DNA of 64,000 nucleotides. It comes from Luteimonas sp. 9C (GTDB lineage Bacteria > Pseudomonadota > Gammaproteobacteria > Xanthomonadales > Xanthomonadaceae). The stretch spans positions 891,503-955,502 of the forward strand of contig NZ_LR733312.1 in the NCBI RefSeq assembly GCF_902506295.1, written 5' to 3'. The translations under genes and the position numbers were made by a program. Of this stretch, positions 39,203 to 49,848 are shown in pieces; position 1 is the stretch's first letter, and each line of letters opens with the position of its first letter. Below the pieces are notes generated by a model, which saw nothing but the letters and a program-made list of their open reading frames with translations, did not search any database and was not told where the DNA came from.

Positions 39203-39226
39203 GGTGTTGTAGGTGACTATAACACC
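39203..39226 (-). promoter_or_regulatory. GntR/YtrA operator palindrome overlapping the -10
   Basis: GGTGTTGTAG (39203-39212), spacer GTGA, CTATAACACC (39217-39226): half-sites identical at 9 of 10 positions. The outermost bases are GGTG and CACC separated by exactly 16 bases, the recalled YtrA-type site. The palindrome covers the -10 and start region of the operon, ideal for autorepression. Confidence 0.82.
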
Positions 39227-39243
39227 ACCGCAGCAGGTGTCAA
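39216..39243 (-). promoter_or_regulatory. Near-consensus sigma-70 promoter of the YtrA operon
   Basis: On the minus strand TTGACA (39238-39243), a 16-bp spacer and TATAGT (39216-39221). This is the best -35/-10 pair in the window; predicted start near 39208, about 30 bases before the small gene at 39177. Confidence 0.85.
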
Positions 39244-39308
39244 CGCGCCACGCAAATATTTCTACCCAACTGATGGCACGGGTGACCGCCCGTGCAGGAG
39301 AGCCGAAC

Positions 39309-39899
39309 ATGCGTCGCAATCGGTGGTTCCAGCGCATGGCGCTGATGGCGGGACTCGCGCTGGTGGCCGGTGCGGCCTGGGCGCAGGCGCCCGCGGCGTC
39401 GGGTGGCGTGCTCGATCACCAGTTCCGGCAGCTCGCGGTGCGCGAGACGGTGGACCTGCGCGCCACCTACGGCGGCGACGTGGTGCTGATCGTCAACACC
39501 GCCAGCAAGTGCGGCTTCACCCCGCAATACGAGGCCCTCGAGGCCATGCACGCGCGCCTGCGTCCGCGCGGGTTCGCGGTGCTGGGCTTTCCGTCGGGCG
39601 ACTTCCGGGAGCAGGAATTCGAGGACGAGGCGGCCATCCAGGAGTTCTGCACGCTGACCTATGGCGTGAAGTTCCCGATGTTCCAGAAGGTGCACGTGAC
39701 CGGCCCCGAGGCCACCCCCATGTACAAGCAGCTGGCGGCCGCCACCGGCCAGGCGCCGCAGTGGAATTTCCACAAGTATCTGGTCGGCCGGGATGGCCGG
39801 GTGCTGGGCCAGTGGGGCAGCCGCACCAAGCCCGACGATCCGGAGATCCTGGCGGCGATCGAGCGGGCACTCGCCGCGCCGAGGCCGGCCGCGCGCTGA
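39309..39899 (+). CDS. Exported glutathione-peroxidase-family protein
   Basis: A thiol peroxidase of the Gpx/BtuE family directed to the periplasm. The 196-residue protein has a signal peptide (cleavage after AAWAQA, about residue 27), the peroxidatic cysteine C68 in NTASKCGFTPQY, a possible resolving cysteine C114 in EFCTLTYGVKFPMF, and the Trp-Asn pair W152-N153. The usual FPCNQF block that supplies the catalytic glutamine reads FPSGDF here (D98), a known-looking variant that could shift activity. AGGAG lies 9 bases before the ATG and is immediately preceded by a 7-bp hairpin (39276-39295). It is divergent from the YtrA operon and may share its operator. Confidence 0.85.
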   Translation: MRRNRWFQRMALMAGLALVAGAAWAQAPAASGGVLDHQFRQLAVRETVDLRATYGGDVVLIVNTASKCGFTPQYEALEAMHARLRPRGFAVLGFPSGDFREQEFEDEAAIQEFCTLTYGVKFPMFQKVHVTGPEATPMYKQLAAATGQAPQWNFHKYLVGRDGRVLGQWGSRTKPDDPEILAAIERALAAPRPAAR

Positions 39900-39940
39900 A
39901 GCCTGCGGCGGGCGTGATTGCTCCGCCGCCGCGCGGCCGC

Positions 39941-39946
39941 GACAAT
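39941..39946 (+). promoter_or_regulatory. Possible -10 (GACAAT) for the FKBP gene pair
   Basis: GACAATAGCC lies 45 bases before the ATG at 39991. No -35 is obvious. TGGAGAT provides a ribosome binding site near 39976-39982. Confidence 0.35.
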
Positions 39947-39990
39947 AGCCGGCTGCATCGCCCCGCCTCCGGGGCTGGAGATTCCTGCGG

Positions 39991-40905
39991 ATGTTGAATC
40001 ACATGCGTGCCGTGGTCCTCGCGTTGCTGCTGGCCCCGCTCGCCACGGTGGCGGTGGCCACCGAAGGCACCGATCGCGACAAGAGCAGCTACGTCGTCGG
40101 CATGGACATGGCCGCGCAGCTGGCCCAGGTCACGCCGGATCTCGATCTGGCCGCGTTCGAGGCGGCGGTCACGGCCGCGCTCGCCGGCCAGCCGCCCGCG
40201 CTGGACCAGGCCGAGACCCAGCGCATCGGCCAGGCGCTGGCCCAGCGCGTCGCTGCGCGCGGCGGCCGCCCGGTACCGGGCATGCCGCCGGGCAGCGAAC
40301 CGCCCGCGGTGGACCGCGCCCGGGTCGGGCAGATGCTGGGCGCCGACGTCGGCCGATCGCTGGCCGGGATGCGCGAGGAGATCGCGATCGCGCCCCTGAT
40401 GCGCGGACTGCGCGACACGATCGACGGCAAGGCGCCGTCGCTGTCGGCCGACGAGGTCGCCCGGGTGCGCCAGGGCATGATCACGCGCAGCCAGCTGCGC
40501 ACCGCGCGCGCCGCCGACGACAACCGCCAGGCCGGCATCGCCTTCATGACCGCGAACCGGGCCAAGCCGGGCGTGTTCGCGACCGCGTCCGGCATCCAGT
40601 ACACCGTGGAGAAGCAGGGCCAGGGTCCGCGTCCGCGTGCCAGCGACCGCGTCCGCGTGCACTACCGCGGCACGCTGCTCGACGGCACCGAGTTCGACAG
40701 CTCCTACAGCCGCGGCGAGCCGGCCGAGTTCAGTCTGGGGCAGGTCATCGCCGGCTGGACCGAGGGCCTGCAGCTGATGCCGATCGGCGGCAAGTACCGG
40801 TTCTGGATTCCCGGCGAGCTGGCCTACGGCATGCGCGGCAGCCCGCCGAACATTCCGGCGAACTCGACGCTCGTTTTCGATGTCGAACTGATCGACATCC
40901 TCTGA
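39991..40905 (+). CDS. Exported FKBP-type peptidyl-prolyl isomerase (FkpA/Mip-like)
   Basis: A periplasmic proline isomerase and chaperone. The 304-residue protein has a signal peptide (about 1-23), an N-terminal helical dimerisation region of the FKBP_N type (about 28-185) and a C-terminal FKBP domain (about 205-304), with VRVHYRGTLLDGTEFDSSY and WTEGLQLMPIGGKYRFWIP. The N-terminal region is longer than in most Mip proteins and contains a Pro-rich loop near 95-105. An alternative start is the ATG at 40003. A second FKBP gene follows after 87 bases. Confidence 0.9.
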   Translation: MLNHMRAVVLALLLAPLATVAVATEGTDRDKSSYVVGMDMAAQLAQVTPDLDLAAFEAAVTAALAGQPPALDQAETQRIGQALAQRVAARGGRPVPGMPPGSEPPAVDRARVGQMLGADVGRSLAGMREEIAIAPLMRGLRDTIDGKAPSLSADEVARVRQGMITRSQLRTARAADDNRQAGIAFMTANRAKPGVFATASGIQYTVEKQGQGPRPRASDRVRVHYRGTLLDGTEFDSSYSRGEPAEFSLGQVIAGWTEGLQLMPIGGKYRFWIPGELAYGMRGSPPNIPANSTLVFDVELIDIL

Positions 40906-40992
40906 TCCGCTTTGCCTGACCGATCTCCACCTCCCGCCGGCCGCCGCATGCGGCCGTCCGTTCTAGATCCCTCATCCCGGAGTTTTGACCGC

Positions 40993-41757
40993 ATGAAGAA
41001 CACCAAGCGCCTCGCCATCGTCGGCCTCGTCGCCGTCCTGCCGCTGGCGATGATCGCCTGCAAGCCGATCGACAAGGACACCGGCAAGCCGGTCGAAGGC
41101 GCCGCAGCGCAAACGCCGGCCGAAGGCGGCGAGATTGCCGGCCTCAACGGCGAGCGTGAGCAGATCAGCTACATCATCGGCAACCAGATGGGCGAGCAGC
41201 TCAAGCAGATCAAGGACGAGATCGACATCAAGACGCTGCAGCGCGCGATCAGCGAAACGCTGGACGACAAGGCCGTCGAGATCTCCGACGAGCAGGCCAT
41301 GGGCATCATGCAGAAGTTCGGCGAGCGCATGCAGGCCAAGCAGGTCGCCGAGATGCAGGAAAAGGCCAAGACCAATGCCGCCGAGGCCGAGAAGTTCCTC
41401 GCCGAGAACGGCAAGCGTGAAGGCGTGCAGACCACGGCGTCGGGCCTGCAGTACCGCGTGATCACCGAAGGCACCGGCGCCAAGCCGGGCCCGGACGACA
41501 CGGTGCGCGTGCACTACAAGGGCACGCTGCTCAACGGCGAGACCTTCGACAGCTCGATCGATCGCGGCGAGCCGGCGCAGTTCGCGCTCAACCAGGTCGT
41601 GCCGGGCTGGCAGGAAGGCCTGCAGCTGATGCCGGTCGGCAGCAAGTACGAGCTGTGGATCCCGGCGGCGCTGGGCTACGGCGAGATGGGCTCGGGTCCG
41701 ATCGGTCCGAACCAGGCGCTGGTGTTCGAAGTCGAGCTGCAGGACATCGTCAAGTAA
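40993..41757 (+). CDS. FKBP-type peptidyl-prolyl isomerase lipoprotein (Mip-like)
   Basis: A 254-residue lipoprotein isomerase. The signal peptide ends in the lipobox MIAC (C23). A helical N-domain (about 50-140, with KQVAEMQEKAKTNAAEAEKF) resembles the Mip dimerisation arm, and the FKBP domain (about 150-254) contains VRVHYKGTLLNGETFDSSID and WQEGLQLMPVGSKYELWIP. It is a divergent duplicate of the preceding FKBP gene but lipid-anchored. Surface Mip proteins are infection factors in Legionella and Xanthomonas; here a general envelope-folding role is the safe reading. The start at 40993 gives the signal peptide directly. Confidence 0.92.
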   Translation: MKNTKRLAIVGLVAVLPLAMIACKPIDKDTGKPVEGAAAQTPAEGGEIAGLNGEREQISYIIGNQMGEQLKQIKDEIDIKTLQRAISETLDDKAVEISDEQAMGIMQKFGERMQAKQVAEMQEKAKTNAAEAEKFLAENGKREGVQTTASGLQYRVITEGTGAKPGPDDTVRVHYKGTLLNGETFDSSIDRGEPAQFALNQVVPGWQEGLQLMPVGSKYELWIPAALGYGEMGSGPIGPNQALVFEVELQDIVK

Positions 41758-41765
41758 GACCCTGG

Positions 41766-41794
41766 CCGGCGCGCCGCCCCGTGCGGCGCGCCGG
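41766..41794 (+). terminator. Perfect 12-bp GC hairpin after the FKBP pair
   Basis: CCGGCGCGCCGC (41766-41777), loop CCCGT, GCGGCGCGCCGG (41783-41794). The stem is very stable but no T-run follows, so partial termination or 3'-end protection before slyX is more likely than a full stop. Confidence 0.5.
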
Positions 41795-41809
41795 TCGATC
41801 GAGAACGCA

Positions 41810-42037
41810 ATGAACGACACCGGACATGACGCGCTGGAATCGCGCGTCACCGAACTGGAAACGCGGCTCGCGTTCCAGGAACAGACCATCGGCGAGCTCA
41901 ACGACGCGCTGGCACAGGCGCGGCTCGAACTCAGCGCCCAGACCGGGTTGCTGCGCCGGATGATGGACGACCTGCGCCAGGCGCGCACCGTGCAGTTCCC
42001 CGATGCGTCGGAAGAACCGCCACCCCCGCATTACTGA
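41810..42037 (+). CDS. slyX: SlyX family protein
   Basis: A 75-residue coiled-coil protein of unknown function. It has the heptad-rich core ESRVTELETRLAFQEQTI followed by ELNDALAQA, and the characteristic SlyX ending PPPPHY. SlyX is often encoded near slyD or other FKBP genes, which matches its position just downstream of two FKBP genes. Length is normal for the family (72 in E. coli). Confidence 0.9.
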   Translation: MNDTGHDALESRVTELETRLAFQEQTIGELNDALAQARLELSAQTGLLRRMMDDLRQARTVQFPDASEEPPPPHY

Positions 42038-42048
42038 GTACGAGAGCG

Positions 42049-42747
42049 ATGACCGATTCCCTCCGCGACCAGCTGCTCGGCCTCGGATTCAAGGCGCCGG
42101 CGCCCGCCGCGCCCAAGCCCCGTCGCGACGAGCGCCGTCCGCGTCCGGACGACCGTCGTGACCCGCGGCCTGGCGGCCGTGCCGCCGACGGCAAGGCTGT
42201 CGCGCCACGTGGCGATGCCGCCGCGCGGCCGCAGGCCCGCAACAGCGGCGCGCCGCGCCATGACGGCAAGCCGCGTCCGAACGATCGACGCGGCGCGCCC
42301 CAGGGCAAGCGCCCGCCGCGCGAGGACATCGACTTGGCCAAGGCCTTCGCCATCCGCGCCCAGCGCGAGAAAGACGAGCGCATCGAGGCCGAACGCCTGA
42401 AACAGGAAGAGGCCCGGCTGCGCCGCGAGGCGCGTGCCAAGCTCGACGTGTTCCTGGCCGACAAGTCGCTCAACATCAAGGAGGCCGAGATCGCCCGCCA
42501 CTTCGAATACGGCGGCAAGATCAAGCGCATCCACGTCGACGAGGCGCAGCTCAAGGCGCTCAACGCCGGCGAACTGGGCGTGGTGCAGCTCAACGGCCGC
42601 TACCTGCTGGTGACCGCTGCGGTACTGGCGGAAGCCGGTGCGATCTTCGCGCCGTCGGTGGCGCTGCGGATCGATCCGGACGCACCCGCCGCGGACGATC
42701 CCTACAGCGATCCGAAGTACCAGGTGCCGGACGATCTCGTCTGGTGA
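42049..42747 (+). CDS. DUF2058 family protein (YaiL-like)
   Basis: A 232-residue cytoplasmic protein of unknown biochemical function. It begins with the family start SLRDQLLGLGFK, followed by a long, very basic, Arg/Pro/Asp-rich low-complexity region (about 20-90) that is larger than in E. coli YaiL. The conserved DUF2058 core runs from about 92, with IRAQREKDERIEAERLKQEE, NIKEAEIARHFEYGGKIKRI and VVQLNGRYLLV. The basic, disordered head suggests RNA or ribosome binding, which is inference. It starts 12 bases after slyX, and its stop overlaps the possible GTG start of the next gene. Confidence 0.88.
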   Translation: MTDSLRDQLLGLGFKAPAPAAPKPRRDERRPRPDDRRDPRPGGRAADGKAVAPRGDAAARPQARNSGAPRHDGKPRPNDRRGAPQGKRPPREDIDLAKAFAIRAQREKDERIEAERLKQEEARLRREARAKLDVFLADKSLNIKEAEIARHFEYGGKIKRIHVDEAQLKALNAGELGVVQLNGRYLLVTAAVLAEAGAIFAPSVALRIDPDAPAADDPYSDPKYQVPDDLVW

Positions 42748-43511
42748 TCACGTCCGCGGCCATGCGTGTCGCGGTGCTTGCAGGCGCAGTCGGTCTGCTT
42801 GCATTCGGCTGCGCGGCCGCGCAGGCCCAGGACGCGTCCGAAGTCGCGTTCGACCGGCCCGGCATCGGTTTCTCGCCGTCGGTGCTGGCACCGGGGCAAG
42901 TCGCCTGGGAGCAGGGTCTTCCCGACATCGGCCATGACGACAGCGACGGCGTGCGCACCACGCGCTACGCCGCTGCGAGTCTGTTGCGCGTGGGCCTTGC
43001 CGAAGATCTCGAGCTGCAGATCGGCAGCGACAGCCGGGTGTGGGAACGCACGCGCAGCGCCAATGCACGCGAGCGCGTGCACGGCGGTGGCGACAGCAGT
43101 GTCGCGCTGAAGTGGGTGCTTCCGGGTTCCAACGATACCACGCAGTGGGCCGTGCTCGCGCGGCAGGGTGTGCTGACCGGCGCGTCCGACATCCGCGCCG
43201 GACGCGCGCAACAGGATCTCGGCGTCAGCATCGCGACCGGTGATCTCGCGTTCTACGTCAATGGCACGCGCGACGAGGACGGCACCGGCTGGACCGCTTC
43301 GCCGAGCTGGACGTGGCTGTCGACGCCCACCGTGGAGGCCTACCTGGAAGCGGGCGTCGGCACCGGGTCGCAGCGCTCGCGCGCGCTGGGCAGCGGCATC
43401 ACCTGGCGCGTTGCCACCGCGGTGCAGCTGGATGTGTCCGTGCTGCGCGGCTTCGCGGACGCCGAGGACGACTGGCGTGGTGGCTTCGGGGTATCGGTGC
43501 TGCTGCACTGA
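42744..43511 (+). CDS. Exported outer-membrane-type beta-barrel protein (phenol-degradation MetA-like)
   Basis: A 255-residue exported protein. A signal peptide ends near AAAQAQDA. The remainder alternates short amphipathic strands (for example LRVGLAEDLELQIGSDSRVW and LGVSIATGDLAFYVNG) and ends in a hydrophobic C-terminal strand, GFGVSVLLH, typical of outer-membrane barrels. It resembles the putative transporter family named after the phenol meta-pathway; no substrate can be assigned. The start is either GTG at 42744, overlapping the previous stop as GTGA, or ATG at 42762; both keep the signal peptide. Confidence 0.72.
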   Translation: MITSAAMRVAVLAGAVGLLAFGCAAAQAQDASEVAFDRPGIGFSPSVLAPGQVAWEQGLPDIGHDDSDGVRTTRYAAASLLRVGLAEDLELQIGSDSRVWERTRSANARERVHGGGDSSVALKWVLPGSNDTTQWAVLARQGVLTGASDIRAGRAQQDLGVSIATGDLAFYVNGTRDEDGTGWTASPSWTWLSTPTVEAYLEAGVGTGSQRSRALGSGITWRVATAVQLDVSVLRGFADAEDDWRGGFGVSVLLH

Positions 43512-43532
43512 CGCATCACGCGCCGTGGCACG

Positions 43533-43560
43533 ACTGACGCAGCGCGTGCGCTGCGCCAGT
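43533..43560. terminator. Hairpin between the convergent barrel and metH genes
   Basis: ACTG-a-CGCAGCG (43533-43544) pairs with CGCTGCG-c-CAGT (43549-43560): 11 bp with one mismatch and a CGTG loop. It stands between two convergent stops, so it may serve both, though T-runs are missing. Confidence 0.4.
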
Positions 43561-43574
43561 GCGGGCAGGGCCCC

Positions 43575-46249
<2,675 letters not shown>

Positions 46250-46253
<4 letters not shown>

Positions 46254-47341
46254 CCGGCCTTTCCCGATACAGGCGCGCGCGGCGCGACATCGCGCACCGC
46301 CTCGGCGATCGCGCGGATGTGGTCGGGCGACGTGCCGCAGCAGCCACCGACGATGTTGAGCAGACCGGCTGTCGCGAATTCGCGCAGCATCTCGCCCATG
46401 TCCTCGGGCGTCTCGTCGTAGCCGCCGAAGGCATTCGGCAGGCCCGCATTGGGATGGCAGGACACCCAGGTCTGCGCGATCTGCGACAGCGTCTCGACGT
46501 GCGGACGCAGGTCCTTCGCACCGAGCGCGCAGTTGAGGCCCACCGCATGCGGCCGCGCGTGCTGCAGCGAATACCAGAACGCCTCGGCGGTCTGGCCGGA
46601 CAGTGTGCGGCCGGAGGCGTCGGTGATCGTGCCGGAGATCATCACCGGCAGCCGCCCGCCGCGATCGTCGAACACGGTCTCGATCGCGTACAGCGCGGCC
46701 TTGGCGTTGAGCGTGTCGAACACGGTCTCGACCATCAGGATGTCGGCGCCACCGTCGATCAGCCCGTGCGCGGCATCGCGGTAGATCGCGACGAGCTCGT
46801 CGAAGGTCACCGCGCGGTAACCGGGATCGTTGACATCGGGGCTGATCGACGCGGTGCGGCTGGTCGGACCGAGGATGCCGGCGACGAAGCGCGGGCGGTC
46901 CGGTGTCTGCGTCTGGGCGGCATCGCAGGCTGCGCGCGCGAGCGCTGCGCCGGCTTCGTTGAGTTCGTGGACCAGGTGCTGCAGGCGGTAGTCGGCCAGC
47001 GTGACCGCGGTCGAATTGAAGGTGTTGGTCTCGACGATGTCCGCGCCGGCCGCCAGATACTCGGCGTGGATCCCCTCGATGATGTCGGGCCGCGTGAGCG
47101 TGAGCAGGTCGTTGTTGCCGCGCTGGTCATGGCTCTCGCAGCCACAGCCCGCGCCATGCGCGTGGCCTTCCGCGGCATGCAGCGCGTCGTAGCCCTGCGC
47201 GAAGCGCTCGCCGCGATAGTCGGCTTCGGTGAGTTCGTGGCGCTGGATCATCGTGCCCATCGCGCCGTCGAGCACGAGGATGCGACTCGCCAACGCGGCA
47301 TCGAGCGCGGCGACGCGCTCGGGATGCAGCCAGGGGCTCAT
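46250..47341 (-). CDS. Methionine synthase, homocysteine-binding half (split MetH)
   Basis: A 363-residue zinc-dependent homocysteine S-methyltransferase corresponding to the N-terminal module of MetH. Zinc ligands expected from E. coli MetH are C271 ([14 protein letters not shown]) and the pair C334-C335 ([13 protein letters not shown]). The start contains [13 protein letters not shown]. Compared with E. coli MetH there is an inserted His/Cys-rich loop at about 57-74 ([18 protein letters not shown]), just before the conserved GNNDLL, which could bind an extra metal ion. The gene overlaps both neighbours by four bases, making a coupled trio of regulator, homocysteine module and folate/B12 module. 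Confidence 0.93.
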
Positions 47342-48267
47342 GGCTTTCTCGCGATGATCGAGATCACCTGGAAATGCGGTGGACGCTTTTCGCGGGTGAC
47401 GGTTTCGGCGCTGTGGATTTCCAGCCCGGCCTTGGTCACGAAGCGGCGCAGTTCCTTGTCCGGGAAGCCAAGGTTTGCATGGCCGTAGGCCTGCACCGCG
47501 GTTTCGTGGCCGTGACGGTCGAGGCTCGACAGCAGCAGCCGGCCGCCCGGGCGCAGCACGCGCGCCGCTTCGGTCACGGCCTGCGCGGGTTTGGTCGCGT
47601 AGGTCAGCGCATGCATCAGTACGACGAGATCGAAGCTGCCGGCCTCGAAGGGCAGGGCATGCATGTCGCCCTCGCGCACTTCGACGTTGGTGAAGCGCTT
47701 GAGCCGCTCGGCCGAGGCGGCGACGACGCGCCGGCTGGCATCCAGGCAGACATACCGGTGCGCGTGCGGCGCCAGCAGTTCGGCGAGCACGCCGTCACCC
47801 GAAGCGATGTCGAGCACGTCGCCGGTTTCCAGCAGTGGCAGGGCCGAGCGCGCGAGCGCTTCCCAGGTCCGGCCGGGGGAGTAGTGCCGCTCCATGTCGC
47901 CGGCCACGGTGTCGGCCCAGCTCTGGTCGGCGGCGCGTGTCGCCAGTACCGCAGGCGTGCGCTCGGCGTCCTGGCGCAGCAGCGGATCGTCGCTGCCAGT
48001 CGACAGCGCCTGCCACAGGGCGCGTTGGGCCGGGTCGAGCGCGGCGTCGTCGAAGCGGTAGTAGGCGGATACGCCGGCGCGGCGGTCGCGGACCAGATTG
48101 GCTTCCTTGAGCCGCGCCAGGTGGGTGGACACGCGCGGCTGCGCGAGGCGTGTGATCGAGGACAGTTCTGCCACCGTGAGCTCTTCGACTTCGAGCAGGG
48201 CGAGCAGGCGGACACGCGTGGGGTCGGCAAGCACCTTCAGGCGCGCGGACCAGGCCTCCAGATCCAT
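47338..48267 (-). CDS. ArsR-family regulator fused to a SAM-dependent methyltransferase (SahR-like)
   Basis: A 309-residue fusion. Residues 1-95 form an ArsR winged helix ([20 protein letters not shown], then [18 protein letters not shown]) with no cysteine metal site. Residues 140-250 form a class I methyltransferase domain with motif [17 protein letters not shown] recall the ArsR regulator SahR sensing S-adenosylhomocysteine and controlling methionine genes in proteobacteria; a SAM/SAH-binding domain on a regulator directly ahead of metH fits that role. The start at 48267 is preferred over 48279 because GGAG sits 6 bases upstream and the upstream ATG falls inside the operator. Its stop overlaps the next gene (ATGA). 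Catalytic activity is unproven. Confidence 0.88.
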   Translation of the reverse strand: MDLEAWSARLKVLADPTRVRLLALLEVEELTVAELSSITRLAQPRVSTHLARLKEANLVRDRRAGVSAYYRFDDAALDPAQRALWQALSTGSDDPLLRQDAERTPAVLATRAADQSWADTVAGDMERHYSPGRTWEALARSALPLLETGDVLDIASGDGVLAELLAPHAHRYVCLDASRRVVAASAERLKRFTNVEVREGDMHALPFEAGSFDLVVLMHALTYATKPAQAVTEAARVLRPGGRLLLSSLDRHGHETAVQAYGHANLGFPDKELRRFVTKAGLEIHSAETVTREKRPPHFQVISIIARKP

Positions 48268-48270
48268 CAA

Positions 48271-48296
48271 TATCTCCATATCGCGATATAGAGATA
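48271..48296. promoter_or_regulatory. 26-bp near-perfect palindrome, probable operator of the regulator-metH unit
   Basis: TATCTC-C-ATATCG (48271-48283) faces CGATAT-A-GAGATA (48284-48296): 12 of 13 positions symmetric. It lies just downstream of the predicted minus-strand -10 and upstream of the regulator's ATG, so a bound dimer would block transcription. The AT-rich site stands out from the surrounding GC-rich DNA. Confidence 0.85.
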
Positions 48297-48325
48297 ATTG
48301 TCGGTCTGCGCGGTGCCCGGGTCAA
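48297..48325 (-). promoter_or_regulatory. Promoter of the regulator-metH unit
   Basis: On the minus strand TTGACC (48320-48325), 17-bp spacer, GACAAT (48297-48302). The predicted start near 48290 is inside the palindromic operator and about 23 bases before the regulator ATG at 48267. Confidence 0.65.
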
Positions 48326-48480
48326 GGTTTCCCACCGCCCGCGATGGGTCGCGGCGTGGCCGGAGGCATCCCCTACACGCTTTCCGCGTCATCCGGTGCG
48401 AACGCCACGCACGGTGTTTCCGGCCGATTCATGCTGCAATGCGGAATGCGTTGCGCGGGTGTTTTGACGGGCTGGAACGT

Positions 48481-48486
48481 TACAAT
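48481..48486 (+). promoter_or_regulatory. -10 element (TACAAT) for the acyl-CoA dehydrogenase
   Basis: GTTACAATCG lies 35 bases before the GTG at 48521. A TTGACG at 48464-48469 is only 11 bases away, too close for a standard -35, so the upstream element is uncertain. Confidence 0.45.
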
Positions 48487-48520
48487 CGCCGGATTGTTTT
48501 TCATGCAGGAGTTGCACGCC

Positions 48521-49669
<1,149 letters not shown>

Positions 49670-49801
49670 GCCGCATGCCGCTTCGCCACGCCAGCATCGC
49701 GTGTGTCCGTCGCCTGCGCCGCCCCCGTGGCCGCGCGGCGGCGGTGGTTCCCGACCCGGTCGCCCGTGCGGCCGCGTCGGCTTGAGAGATTCCTTCCCGT
49801 C

Positions 49802-49823
49802 GGCCCGCGTGAGAACGCGGGCC
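49802..49823 (+). terminator. Hairpin between the acyl-CoA dehydrogenase and gdhB
   Basis: GGCCCGCGT (49802-49810), loop GAGA, ACGCGGGCC (49815-49823): a 9-bp perfect stem 26 bases before the gdhB ATG. With no T-run it may reduce read-through or shape the gdhB leader. Confidence 0.45.
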
Positions 49824-49848
49824 TCATTGCATCGGAACGTTTGTCGTC

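Noticed and set aside
42744-42840. Lipobox in the barrel protein (AFGC)
   Set aside because: Phe two residues before the Cys is atypical, and a standard signal-peptidase I site (AQAQ) follows; the C-terminal barrel strand also argues against lipidation.
48268-48520. Cobalamin, SAM or SAH riboswitch ahead of the metH unit
   Set aside because: The predicted leader is only about 23 bases, and the conspicuous palindrome is better explained as a protein operator.
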